From NCBI RefSeq assembly GCF_021497965.1, contig NZ_CP046525.1:1364001-1428000 (forward strand): DNA of 64,000 nt, written 5' to 3'. This DNA is from Streptococcus infantis. Its GTDB lineage: Bacteria > Bacillota > Bacilli > Lactobacillales > Streptococcaceae. The position numbers and the translations under genes were made by a program. Positions within the stretch are counted from its first letter, which is position 1; every line of letters starts with the position of its first letter. The notes beneath the pieces were generated by a model. The model was not told the DNA's origin. It saw nothing but the letters and a program-made list of their open reading frames with translations, and did no database searches. Of this stretch, positions 13,793-23,555 are shown in pieces.

Positions 13793-13833
13793 AACGTCTA
13801 ATAAATGTGATGCTTTACGAGCTTTTCTTAAAG
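13793..13833 (-). repeat. rpsI 3'-end copy 1 (putative attachment site, weakest copy)
   Basis: Read on the minus strand it encodes LRKARKASH and, allowing one indel, the end of ribosomal protein uS9 (KKARKASQFSKR). No rpsI body precedes it. I read it as an attachment site left by an integrative element that targets the rpsI 3' end. It lies in the error-rich part, so its exact sequence is uncertain. Confidence 0.55.
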
Positions 13834-13839
13834 GTCTAT

Positions 13840-14870
13840 TGAATATATTATTTTTTTAGCTAATAAAACAAGAAACTTACTCATACCTAAAACTGTTTTC
13901 CCACCCAAATTAACCTAAAATATTGACCTATTGTCTGATATGGAAATCGAGAATTTCAAAGCTTTGTTTAGTTTCTATGTTTCCCCATAAATATCTTGTT
14001 TCAAACACTAAAACCAGAAAAATTTATCATTTCATCATAAAAAGAAATATTAATAAATGTAATTGATGCGATGACCTGTAGTATTTTCAAAATTCCCCAC
14101 GTATCGTTTCTCTTCTTTGGACCATTCTTCAACCTCTTCAACTACAAAGTTTTTTGCATCAAAAAGTATCTACTAAATATTTCCGTTAAAAAACTCTATT
14201 AAATTCTTAACAGCTTCACGGACCTCAATATATGATGGAAAAACTATTTTATCTTGAACAGGGATTTCACTTATTGAATGTACATAGCTAAAAGTAATTC
14301 ATAAACGTTTTATATTGGGTTGGTTCCACGCGTTTCTAAAGAATTCTATCCAAGTATTTTCGATTTATTTTGCCGTTTCCTTTTCCTTCTTAAGGACAAT
14401 CAATATAGGTGCTCAAGCTAGTTCTTTAACTCAGGATTTCGAACTCTCGATTTTTATATTTCTTAAGTCATTTAGTTCATAATCCACACAGATTCTATAG
14501 TTTTTTAGGGATTCTTTATATACCCCCTTTTGGCAACAAACTCCCAACGTTATCAACCCTTTTGCTAACGAAGTTGGAAATCATTATCTAGGTATTATGT
14601 TGTTTTACTTTTGCATTAAATATAAGCAAAAGCAAATCATTAGTAGAAGTATTGAAACTACAACCTATTGTTTTTTTCCTCACAATCAATCCTCTCATTT
14701 TTCTATCTTTTTTTCTATTAAAACACTCCTTTGATTTACTGTCAAACTAATAGAAGTTTTACTAGAATATTGTATACGGTCCCTTTTTATATCAAATAAA
14801 TTTCATTTATTTGATATAAGTTATCGATAAAAAATAACTCAAGAAAAATTTTGTGATAAGTCTTACTTTG
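13840..14870. other. AT-rich stretch between rpsI copies 1 and 2
   Basis: No intact gene. At about 14604-14690 the minus strand carries a close relative of the small hydrophobic reading frame found intact at 23378-23488 (GTTGTAGTTTCAATACTTCT and flanks), here with indels. Sequence with the same hairpin plan as 14873-14917 occurs at 13612-13690. Otherwise I see only broken, AT-rich sequence. Confidence 0.45.
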
Positions 14871-14872
14871 TC

Positions 14873-14917
14873 AACAAAAAAGACATACAAGAGTAAATTC
14901 TTGAATGTATGTAAACG
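14873..14917 (-). terminator. Terminator following rpsI 3'-end copy 2
   Basis: The minus strand reads ACATACATTCAAGAATTTACTCTTGTATGT followed by TTTTTT; the outer arms ACATACA / TGTATGT pair well. It differs in sequence from the terminators behind the other copies. Confidence 0.75.
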
Positions 14918-14935
14918 TTATATAATCGTATTGAT

Positions 14936-14991
14936 TCACGTTTTGAGAATTCGTGATGCTTTACGAGCTTTCTTAAGACCTGGTTTGGAAA
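14936..14991 (-). repeat. rpsI 3'-end copy 2 (putative attachment site)
   Basis: The minus strand encodes SKPGLKKARKASRILKT; with one base removed the end reads ASQFSKR, the C-terminus of uS9. The sequence next to it at 14992-15130 is similar to the tails beside copies 4 and 5 (shared block around AGGGGAATAGTTTAGGTCT at 15095-15113), which marks the common end of the elements that used this site. Confidence 0.75.
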
Positions 14992-15130
14992 GTATGGGTT
15001 TCAGTGTGCGACTAAAAACAGCCGTATTATCAAGGCTTTTCAGAACCGATACTACGATTAATCTCATAAAATCTGAATCAATAGGATATAAATAGGGGAA
15101 TAGTTTAGGTCTCCTAAGCATTAAATAATA

Positions 15131-17139
15131 CACCTAACTTTGGTCCCCGTTTTTTAGTTATCACTCTTGTTTCGGATAAGTGTTTTAAAGTTATGATGTA
15201 AAATGCCGCAATTACATCAGAATCGGATATAGAGGAATTAAAGGGATCGAATCAATCCCACACTCCTTTAATGATTAGGTCATGGTATCAATAACTTTCT
15301 ATCTTGTGCGGTAAGCTTTCACAGTAATCTTTCTGATCTATATTGGGTTTTATCAATTAAATTTATGTAAAACCGTTTGCTACCGATTGAAACAATAAAC
15401 GATCAGTCCATAAAAGAGCGGGCCGATCTATTATGATTCATGAATGACCACTAATATTCCAGTAGCCATACGCGGCATAAATGAAACAAAAAATAAAAGA
15501 ACCACATTCTTTCAAATTCCTCCCTTGTCAACTTGGCTAACTTGCCTGCATTACCTAGGTCGCTGCTTTAAATTATACTTTTTCTTAAACATTTGATACG
15601 AGTAGGTATTCCTTGTGAGGAATTTTCATCAAAAAATTTCATAGATAAGTCCTATTATAGAATCATTGGCTAACCAGTAGTAAATAATAGTTGTTATCCT
15701 AGTTGATTAAAAAAAATCTCTGATTTCTCATCTTTTATAAAATAATATAAATTTTCCCCTCTTCCTTCTAGTGCCAAGCGTTTTGATTGGCTAGTTTACG
15801 AAGGGGTGGGAGGCAGTGTGACATACTGAGACGCCTTAATAAACAGGGCTATATCGCCAGACACAGAGTTCCTTCGACGGGCAAGGAGAGAAAAGATGAT
15901 TTTATCTGTTTACTATCGGTAAACTTGATAAAGAATAGCGAAGTGATTTTGGATTTTTTCCGTTTTCAAGGTAGTTCTTGCGTATTGTCAACATTTTGTT
16001 GATTTATAAACATCACTGGCAGACGACCTATCTTTTTTCATTAATATTTTTCTCCTAGCTTAACAAAGGTCCATAGCATGCAAAAACGTTGTTTTCAATC
16101 AGGATATAGTATCCCCAATAATAAAATAAACAACGCGCAATAAACCATCTGCTATATTTTTCCAAGTTCTCACAGAAGGGACTTGTGCCAAACTTTTGGG
16201 CAGAAAAAACCAAGCAGATAAATCATGACTAGAAAAGTAAGTAAAGCCACTATCAAAAATTACTCATTTCTGCCCCCTCTTTCTGCGCATTTCATCCCCG
16301 CTAAATTTAAGGTAATAAAATAGGGACAAAAAACACCGATACATGGTCAGCACACAACCTTGCAAAAGTATATCATATTCGAATGAAACAGATCAGGATT
16401 TTTATTCATCTTTGCGGCAAACCATCTTTTGCAATAGCGTTCTCCATCAGAATCTGCCTAAAAGTCAAAACTTTGAGTCCTAGAAAATTTCGAATCAAAA
16501 CGAGCAAAAACCTAAAAATCTTTAAATAGGACATATAATTTAAGACAAATGCAAAAGTAAACTTAGCAATATAGGACTAACAGAGCCTAGAAATGTCCTA
16601 AATAGATGTTAATGATTGTCTTTTCGCTTTCTTTTAGGCAAAAAAATAAATCATAGGATAATAAGTAAGTTCGGCTGTCCCAGAATACAGGACTTATGGA
16701 AGTAACAACATTTTGAATCATAAGAACACCTCATTCAAATTATACTTTTAGCATGCTATTCTAACATTAACCTTTCGTACGATGCATCAAACTTAAAATC
16801 CACATTAATAATTGCACTGTCAAGTTTGTATTGTGAAACTAGTTTCAGACAATTATAAGTCATAAAGTATGTCCACTGCCAATGGTTTTTTACAATAATT
16901 TAGACAGGGAGGACACCCACATTTTGGTCCCTCTCCAGGGTATATATTTTGCCATCACACCGCCATACAGTTGACACAACGGAGCCAGTACTTCTCAACA
17001 TGAGACAACTCCAGTTCTTAGTTTTATAACCTCAGCTTCTCGGTCTCTTACCTACTTTGAATATGCAAAGACTAGTACGAACGGCGATTCTTACAAAGTA
17101 TGTTCAGCATTGTGCAATATCGAAAGATTAGCTGGGGCT
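15131..17139. other. Frame-broken region, no gene identified
   Basis: About 2 kb with no frame longer than 75 codons and no phrase I recognise. It lies between the tail of rpsI copy 2 and the heavy-metal ATPase remnant. The 3' part may still belong to the ATPase gene, since its C-terminal region was not located with certainty. Confidence 0.4.
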
Positions 17140-18560
17140 CTTTAACCCAATTTAGAGACACCAACACACCAATTAAACTTCATTTATTCACAACTGTTTC
17201 TTGAACTATTTCTCTTGAATTAATTCTGCAACGATTCAGATAAAGAATTCATATTCCTCGAAGAAATCTAACGATTATCTAATATAAAATATCACTCATC
17301 GGCTTAGAAATATCAGCACTTTCATTCACACAACCCAATATCCTGCCAAGCGTCAAGCAGCAGAGTCACGCACTTAAACCCGTCCTCAACCAATGCAAAA
17401 ACTAGTTCCGCCAGCTTTCTGTAATTTCCTGAACCAACTGAAAAATTTACCACCTGGTTGTTCTTTTCAAATCAGTATAACACGTTGCAAAGGCAGATGC
17501 TCTTAACCAACTCTTCTGTTTTCTAGCCAATCGTATCACAGTTGCCAGAATCAGTTGTTTCCTTGGGCTTTAGCTTTCAATGCAAACTGTCGCCTCGCCT
17601 CCAAGGCACGTGTGAGATATCAAAACATCCCAATTAATCTTTCTGATAAGCCAAAAACAATAATTGCTAATGCGAGTCGTTTAGGTGCTTCCAATCAAGG
17701 CCAGCCTGCTCACAGAACTTAATTCTTACCTGTTAGTCTGGCATGAGTACATAATTTCACTGCACAAACGATTGCACCATCAAATTTGCGATTAATCCCT
17801 TGCTTGCAAACATACGGAAGCTGCCTGCATTTCTTCGTGTTCAATGCCTTCAATTTCAGCTTGTTTAAACAATTGCATTTGCAAATAGGAGATAGAATGT
17901 CCTCCAAACATGCACTATTGCTGTAAAATATATCTTTCTCAGTATAATCTCCGAAAGGAAGAAAATTTTTCACCCAAAGGATAACTCGTCGTTGATGGTA
18001 CCCGTTTTATCAACAAGATAGTATCCATCTTCCAGATATTTTTCTAATACATCACCATCTTTAGAACCATGTTCTCGATTTAAGACCCTTCCCTTTATGG
18101 CCGTAAGGGTAGGGCTACAGGTGTGGATATTTTTAGAGCACATGAAAATCCACCAATAAAAAGGAAATGGCTTTTGGCAAAACGAACCTGTTGAACAGAT
18201 AAGTCAAACCAGCCACCTAAGAAGTTATATTTTTACAACCTTGTCGCCCCGCCATCCTAATAAGACGTTGTTTTGTCTTCTACTCTCATTCAGATTTTTT
18301 CATCACGTGATGAGTTGCAAAAAAATAACGATATGTTTTATCTGAGTTATCAGTCACACGAATCTCTGTAACATTCTCGGTTTCCAAAACAGATATTCGC
18401 AACATACAGAATCTCCCTTTTTCTTTTCAACAGGAAGCTCTCCCAGTAAGGATACTTCATTGACCATGCACCTAATCCTGAAACCAATTGGCCGTCAAAC
18501 AAGATTTCATTCCTGGAGACCACTAATACAACCTACTTGAACATCAGAACTCTTGTTTGT
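17140..18560 (-). pseudogene. Heavy-metal-transporting P1B-type ATPase (CadA/ZntA-like), frame-broken
   Basis: Such pumps export Cd2+, Zn2+ or related ions across the membrane, driven by ATP. Reading the minus strand across frames from about 18560 downward gives: EILFDGQLVSG followed by a damaged actuator loop; ICFGNRE and VTDNSDKTY-like text; SCALKISTPVA, matching the membrane CPC-ALxISTPV motif with one Cys codon lost to an indel; DTILLIKR, the damaged phosphorylation site (normally DKTGT); and GYTEKD...ACLED followed by HPIANAI-like text of the nucleotide-binding domain. The order is right for P1B ATPases. The N-terminal metal-binding part should lie at 18.6-19.4 kb but was not clear. It lies between rpsI copies 2 and 3, so it may be element cargo. 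Confidence 0.6.
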
Positions 18561-19769
18561 TTTTTTTTGTTTTTTTTTTTATTTTTATTTTTTTTTTTAT
18601 GTTTTGTGTATGCTTGTGATGAACCATGTCTCCCCGACACTAAGACCAAACAATCACTTTCTGTAGCACAGAAGGCTTTGTTAAAATCTGTTTCTGTTTT
18701 TTTTAAAGACACTGATTTACAGAGTACCCAAATTCAAGACATAAATATGCTGTTGCTAGCTGTCTTGGCTGCGTTCATAAACAAGGACAACAAATGGCGA
18801 ACGCAGTCAAGACCTCCATGGTTAGGTTCCTTGCGCGACTAAAAGTTTGATAGGCTTCTGTACATCAACCCACCAAGCCTGAAAACAAGTCCAAAATAAA
18901 CGAATAGGTAGGTACACAATCGAAACAGCAAACGACTTGAATCGCTGCACACGATACAATTGAAAGAGCACTCTGCTCTCTACGAATGGAAGCTATCATC
19001 GAAAGTCCGAAACTTCCCTTGTCAATCTTTTTAAAAAGGCCTCTGCAGCTTTTCTAAATACAGAGAAGCCTCTTTCCTACGGTAGAGTAAATGTTGTGCT
19101 GATCCTCTTATAAAACTGACCATAGAGTGAGCCCCTTTTTAATCTTTTAGCCAAGGAACGAAGAATTAAATCTTGTTAATATCCAAGGGCACAGTGAAAA
19201 CAGAGGAACGATAATCGGATTATGTTGATATCCTCTCGTCGTAGCGCTTTAAAAGACATATTATTCACCTGTCCAGCTATCTAATTGTTCTTCTTGTTCC
19301 TTTCCTGTTCGTAGAAATATTAGCGTCTTGTAAAACATCATCCACACCGTGTGTTTTACAACAGACACACAGGATCCTGCCATACAAGCGCCGTGCTTTC
19401 TAATTTTGATAAGCTTTTAGCACAGGAGCCTTAGAATAGCCTTGTCCTTAGCGTCTTTACTGCTAAGACTTTCAAGCAAGCGTCCCAAATGCATACCCGT
19501 CCTAAGAAGAGAGATGATTTTTTCGAACTTGCGACATTTAATACTTCTTTTAACTGTTATTTCCTCTTGAAATATTGTAGCGAAAAAGGACAGCAACAAG
19601 CAATGCTGCGATAGGCCTGATATATAGATAAAAATTCTCTATACTGATATTTAATCTTATTATGATGAAAACAATATACTTAGTTTTTGTATACTGTCAA
19701 AAATTATGTGAAAACTTAAGTAGAGTACGAGTGTTAATAATAAGCTTTCCAAGTCGTATAAGAACATGG
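18561..19769. other. Broken sequence with a T-rich tract
   Basis: Contains a tract of about 40 bases made almost only of T at 18558-18599, and minus-strand phrases such as LESLSSKDAKDKAILRLL (19417-19480) of unknown family. It may hold the N-terminal part of the ATPase gene. No RNA gene or clear promoter seen. Confidence 0.35.
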
Positions 19770-20340
19770 ACCAACCACCCCTTTAGGATTCGGTGACTTT
19801 GCTAAAATTATAATCGTCAATCTTAAACAACGTAACTAAGTAACGTTCCAGAGCCTCCTCATTTAGGAAAAAGAACGTCTTTTTCGTTGATGTTTGATTC
19901 TTTTGTTAAGAGACTCAATGAGGTTTGTCGAATACATGCTGTGCCCAAATCTGGTAGGGAAACTGATAAAAAAGTTAAAGATTATCGTATTCTCCAGACT
20001 TTCCATGACTTCCATACTTTGGTTTCCATTCGGCGAGAAAGTCCTCTAAAGCCTTGTCCTGCCTTTCTAAATTTTCAGCACGATAAATCATTATAAATTG
20101 CCCAGAATAACGCTATATCTGCTCGTTTCACTTTACTCGCAGATTTCACTAATATGAATTACGCAACCATTGTTGTTTAGCCATGGGTGAGCCTGACTGA
20201 TATCTGCTCAAGCCCTAAAGCCGATCTGTAACTACAGAGAAATCTGTTGGATTCCTTGGTTTTGAAGCTTGTCTAACAGGGTGGGACCAAGAAGCATTGT
20301 TTTCTTGAGGCAACTGTGCATAGCATATCTCTATGCGACT
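19770..20340 (-). mobile_element. IS256-family (Mutator-type) transposase remnant, C-terminal half
   Basis: Across frames on the minus strand one reads LLDKLQNQGIQQISLVVTD (about 20240-20290), a gap, then LERQDKALEDFLAEWKPKYG (20010-20070), FYQFPYQIW, YSTNLIESLNKRIKHQRK (19885-19935) and NEEALERYL with DYNFSKV. These are, in order, the DDE-domain and C-terminal signatures of IS256-type transposases (compare the family motif YTTNAIES). The N-terminal part and terminal inverted repeats were not found. It sits directly left of rpsI copy 3. The frame is broken by indels, as in everything around it. Confidence 0.75.
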
Positions 20341-20385
20341 AAAAGTCGCTAGAGCTATCCTAATGCGCACCGCCAGTTCTCATAG

Positions 20386-20426
20386 AAAAAAACACCTTGC
20401 CAACTGGCAAAGGTTTCGTTTGTATT
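20386..20426 (-). terminator. Terminator following rpsI 3'-end copy 3
   Basis: The minus strand reads ACCTTTGCCAGTTGGCAAGGT followed by GTTTTTTT. The perfect stem CCTTTGCC/GGCAAGG makes this a strong terminator, again different from those behind the other copies. Confidence 0.85.
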
Positions 20427-20445
20427 CTGCTGTCCAGTTAACGAA

Positions 20446-20496
20446 TTAACGTTTACTAAATTGTGATGCTTTACGGGCCTTTTTCAAGCCTGGTTT
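20446..20496 (-). repeat. rpsI 3'-end copy 3 (putative attachment site)
   Basis: The minus strand encodes KPGLKKARKASQFSKR-stop, the exact C-terminus of streptococcal uS9. Upstream (20497-20540) it shares the non-ribosomal extension seen at copy 4 (block TTTCAGTTGGACTAAAAACA), then diverges. The rest of rpsI is absent. Confidence 0.88.
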
Positions 20497-20809
20497 GGAA
20501 AGTATGAATTTCAGTTGGACTAAAAACAGCGTAATATCAAGACTTTTCTCCGCTTTTATAAAAGCGTTTTTCCAATCAAATTCAACTAATTTTATCTAAA
20601 TGGTGTGGATTTTACCCCCAAAATTACAGAGAATGGAGCTGATAAACACTAAACGTTCACACCATTAGTTAAATGATTTTTTTCATCATTTTTCTTAGAT
20701 GATAGAACTTCTAATTTATTTCTTATTCAAGCAAAAACAACCTGCTATAAGTAAGAAAGAGGAAGATACAAGAAAAACACGGCGTAAAAACCGATTCAGT
20801 TCATTGTCC

Positions 20810-21859
20810 TCAATCCTTGTCTGCTTCATTTTCTTTTACGAGATCGTTTTGTGAATCTTTTTCAGAGAGTTTTTGATCAATATACTTGTCAATGTTTTCA
20901 TAAAATTCCTTGGTCGCTTCACTATCTAATGTTGGCGAGTTCTGAACTTGATTCACTTTCAATTGAACAGATTGAATACCGTAAGAGGCTTGTTTTTGGT
21001 GGAGTGTTTCTAATTCTTCTTCTGAAATCGGATCTCCAACAACCGTCAAGACCAATTCATTGTTACTTGACTTGTAGACTTGATTAATAACCGTATAATT
21101 GGCGAACTCTTTTCCTACAAACTGTTTGATCCCTTCTTTGCGCGCTTGTTCTATTGTCAGAGTAACTGCCGAATAGCTAGCTGGAAGAATCAACAATACA
21201 ATCAAAGAAATCAAGCCAATTCTCATTTTAATGCTCAGCTCTTTAAATGAAGTTAAAGGAGATTTTCTCATCAAAATTCTTGTTCCAACAATGTTGGCTA
21301 GCATGATAAAGACACAGTTGATCAAGAAAAGATAGAGAGCCCCCAATAAAAATCGTACATTCCCATTAGCTAAACCATAGCCAGCAGTACAGATAGGCGG
21401 CATCAGAGCTGTAGCAATGGCTACTCCTGGCACGATATTGTTTGCTTCTTTTTTCCTTGAACCGATCACACCAGCAATCCCACCAGCAATAGCAATGAGG
21501 ACATCCCAAATGGTTGGAGAGGTTCGTGCAATCAACTCGCTACTTGCATAAGACAAGGGAGAAATCCAGAAATACAGAGTCGAGACAAGCAAACTGACCA
21601 ACACTTGAGTCAATAAAACCTCTAGAGATTGCTTGATTAAACGCGTATCAAAAATAGCTAAACCGAATCCCAGTCCAACAATCGGTGTCATGAGAGGTGA
21701 AATCAACATGGCTCCTATAATGACAGCTGTTGAATTCATATTTAGTCCGATAGAGGCAATAAAAATTGCACACATCAAAATCGCTGTATCTCTCAATCGA
21801 ACATGAAGGTCATCGTATAATTTCTCACGGTATTCCCGTGTTGAATAATTGGCAGTCAT
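20810..21859 (-). CDS. DUF389 family membrane protein
   Basis: Protein of 349 aa with an N-terminal soluble start and six or more hydrophobic segments between about residues 20 and 235 (RDTAILMCAIFIASIGLN, AVIIGAMLISPLMTPIVG, GVAIATALMPPICTAGYG). These are the hallmarks of the DUF389/TIGR00341 family, which is of unknown function. The C-terminal 110 residues form a hydrophilic domain that ends in a charged tail. Its start overlaps the stop of the K+ channel gene by 4 bp (ATGA), so both are translated from one mRNA. The segment lies in clean sequence between rpsI copies 3 and 4 and may be element cargo. A transport or sensing role beside K+ channels is inference. Confidence 0.9.
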   Translation of the reverse strand: MTANYSTREYREKLYDDLHVRLRDTAILMCAIFIASIGLNMNSTAVIIGAMLISPLMTPIVGLGFGLAIFDTRLIKQSLEVLLTQVLVSLLVSTLYFWISPLSYASSELIARTSPTIWDVLIAIAGGIAGVIGSRKKEANNIVPGVAIATALMPPICTAGYGLANGNVRFLLGALYLFLINCVFIMLANIVGTRILMRKSPLTSFKELSIKMRIGLISLIVLLILPASYSAVTLTIEQARKEGIKQFVGKEFANYTVINQVYKSSNNELVLTVVGDPISEEELETLHQKQASYGIQSVQLKVNQVQNSPTLDSEATKEFYENIDKYIDQKLSEKDSQNDLVKENEADKD

Positions 21860-22179
21860 TTGTCCTCTCCTCTTTCCTTATTTAAATTGGTATAATAATT
21901 AAAAATAACAGCTGATAAACAGCCAAAAAATATGAGCCCATAAATCGTCAAGAAGACACTGGTAATCCTTCCAATCAAGGTCACAGCTAGGAGATCCCCG
22001 TAGCCGACAGTCGTCGAAGTCACAAAAGCATACCAAAGACCGTCTCCGTAATTTGTGATAGCAGGTTCAACTAGGAAAAGCACGCCTCCTGACCCAAAAA
22101 CAAAGGTCACAAAACTCAGAGCAAACCGAGTAAAACCCGTAACCTGCATAATATGCCATAACATTTTTAAACGTTTCAT
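21856..22179 (-). CDS. Two-TM potassium channel
   Basis: Small channel protein of 107 aa with two membrane helices (about residues 18-38 and 68-95), a pore helix and the selectivity filter TTVGYGD at residues 56-62, as in the Ion_trans_2 family. There is no RCK/TrkA-N domain, so gating by nucleotide is unlikely. The start overlaps the preceding gene and the stop overlaps DUF389, both by 4 bp, so it is the central gene of a compact operon. Confidence 0.92.
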   Translation of the reverse strand: MKRLKMLWHIMQVTGFTRFALSFVTFVFGSGGVLFLVEPAITNYGDGLWYAFVTSTTVGYGDLLAVTLIGRITSVFLTIYGLIFFGCLSAVIFNYYTNLNKERGEDK

Positions 22180-22538
22180 TTGTTCTCCTTATTCATACTA
22201 GCTCCTGACCGAGCCGTTTTTTTCCAATAATCAAAGTGAAGATAGGACATGATCTCCATCAGAGAAAGATAGACAAACTGATAGATCTGATTTAAGCTGA
22301 TTATCAACTGATATTGTTTGAAAAATGACTGGAAGAAAGACCAGATATGACTGTCTTGAATCAGTCCCTCCTTAATATCAGACAGGATATTAGCTAAAGC
22401 TCCCAAGGACTGAAACGGTAAATCCTTGACATTTATATAGATCCGGTCCACCACATCATTCAGACTGGTATCTTGGATGGCATGAAATTCTCCAAAGAGA
22501 ACTCCTGCCGCTCCAAGAGTAGAAACAAATTCCACCAA
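22176..22538 (-). CDS. Hypothetical protein, possibly the 3' part of a broken gene
   Basis: Open frame of up to 120 codons whose only start is TTG at 22538, without a good ribosome site. It reads GEFHAIQDTSLNDVVDRIYI and continues as a mostly hydrophilic, helical protein that ends with KTARSGASMNKENK. The stop overlaps the channel start by 4 bp. It overlaps the end of the TMEM175 fragment in another frame. I do not recognise it; it may be the C-terminal part of a protein whose 5' end was replaced by TMEM175 sequence through deletion. Confidence 0.5.
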   Translation of the reverse strand: MVEFVSTLGAAGVLFGEFHAIQDTSLNDVVDRIYINVKDLPFQSLGALANILSDIKEGLIQDSHIWSFFQSFFKQYQLIISLNQIYQFVYLSLMEIMSYLHFDYWKKTARSGASMNKENK

Positions 22539-22762
22539 ATAATTTCTGAGGAAATTTTCTCAACCTTTTCCCATAATGTGTTTAGTGCCATCCATAACGA
22601 TCCCAACCAGAAAAAGGAAAGAAAACAAGCAAAGAAATTTTGCCGTAAATCCCAAAAAGCTTCAAGACTTGGTGTTGTTGGTTTTTCTAACTCTAAAACC
22701 AAGATGGTCATAATAATTGCTAGAACAGCATCTGTCAATACAATTAATCTGTCTTTCTTCAT
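22460..22762 (-). pseudogene. TMEM175-family (DUF1211) potassium channel, truncated
   Basis: The start ATG at 22762 is preceded by AAAGGGGA at proper distance. The product starts MKKDRLIVLTDAVLAIIMTI, which matches the first helix of bacterial TMEM175 proteins (family signature R-x3-FSD; here RLIVLTD), and continues through two or three helices to about residue 80 (EIIWWNLFLL). Then the reading frame runs into unrelated sequence and stops after 100 codons. Normal members have about 190-210 residues and six helices, so the second half is missing. This is in clean sequence, so the truncation may be real. Confidence 0.7.
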
Positions 22763-22859
22763 CGGATTGCATCCCCTTTCTTTTTTGTAACATTCTATCT
22801 TATCGCATAATATTGGATATTCTTTCATAATCCGACTACAAACAAAAATAAACCAAAAA

Positions 22860-23062
22860 GTATGTCCCTATTATACTATATTTAACTCTAGAAGTATTCA
22901 TCCATCTAATTAATAAATATATCATATTTCACAATAAGTGAATACTATCAAAGATTCATCCCCTTTCACTTCATCATGTAGTGTTGCTTAGATTTATCAA
23001 AAACAACCAAATTTGTATTAATTTCAAGTATCACCTAGTTACAAAAATTTGGGGTGAACAGA
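22860..23062. other. Intergenic stretch upstream of the TMEM175/K+ channel operon
   Basis: About 200 bp without open frame. It probably contains the minus-strand promoter of the operon, but no box pair stands out. Confidence 0.4.
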
Positions 23063-23098
23063 AAAAGCATCCCGTATTTTTGATACGAAATGCTTTCA
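23063..23098 (-). terminator. Terminator following rpsI 3'-end copy 4
   Basis: The minus strand reads AAGCATTTCGTATCAAAAATACGGGATGCTTTTTC. The stem GCATTTCGTAT / ATACGGGATGC is strong and is followed by T. The same hairpin, with one base changed, stands behind copy 5. Confidence 0.9.
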
Positions 23099-23115
23099 AT
23101 AAGTTTAAATAAGTT

Positions 23116-23167
23116 TTAACGTTTACTAAATTGTGATGCTTTACGAGCTTTTTTCAAGCCTGGTTTG
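23116..23167 (-). repeat. rpsI 3'-end copy 4 (putative attachment site) with element tail to 23370
   Basis: The minus strand encodes KPGLKKARKASQFSKR-stop. The frame stays open upstream as LFLVQLKSILS, which is not uS9 sequence. The plus-strand flank 23168-23370 resembles 26392-26600 over about 200 bp and 14992-15130 in part, so these are related element ends. Confidence 0.9.
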
Positions 23168-23377
23168 GAAAGTATGGATTTCAGTTGGACTAAAAACAGC
23201 GTAATATAACGGCTTTTCAGAACTATATCTACTAATTAATTTCATAAAATATGAATCATTATTTTTTAAATAGGGGAATAGTTTAGGTCTGTAAGAATTA
23301 ACTTATACACTTACAAGGTTTATTCTGATCGACTTTATAACTGTCTACGAAAAAAAGACAGAAATGAGAGATTGAGT

Positions 23378-23488
23378 GTGGGGAAAAAACTATTAGGTGT
23401 AGTTTCAATACTTCTACTAATGCTTTTGCTTATATTAATGCAAGTAAATAGTCAATTCGTCCGAGCATTTCCTTCTCCATCTCCGTAG
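23378..23488 (+). CDS. Small hydrophobic protein of 36 aa
   Basis: GTG start at 23378 after GAGAGATTGA. The product is MGKKLLGVVSILLLMLLLIL followed by MQVNSQFVRAFPSPSP: a basic start, one membrane helix and a polar tail. It is not in any family I know. A damaged relative lies on the minus strand at about 14604-14690, also near an rpsI copy, which argues that the reading frame is conserved and belongs to the integrating elements. Size and shape recall small membrane toxins or subunit-type peptides, but nothing proves such a role. Confidence 0.45.
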   Translation: MGKKLLGVVSILLLMLLLILMQVNSQFVRAFPSPSP

Positions 23489-23555
23489 CAGAAAGTTGAG
23501 TTTATTTAACAAACTGATAAAATAATAGAGAAACTAGTTATTTCGAGGCCCAATC

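Noticed and set aside
18558-18599. T-rich tract as a promoter or terminator element
   Set aside because: No stem, no promoter boxes, and in error-prone sequence inside a presumed ATPase gene.
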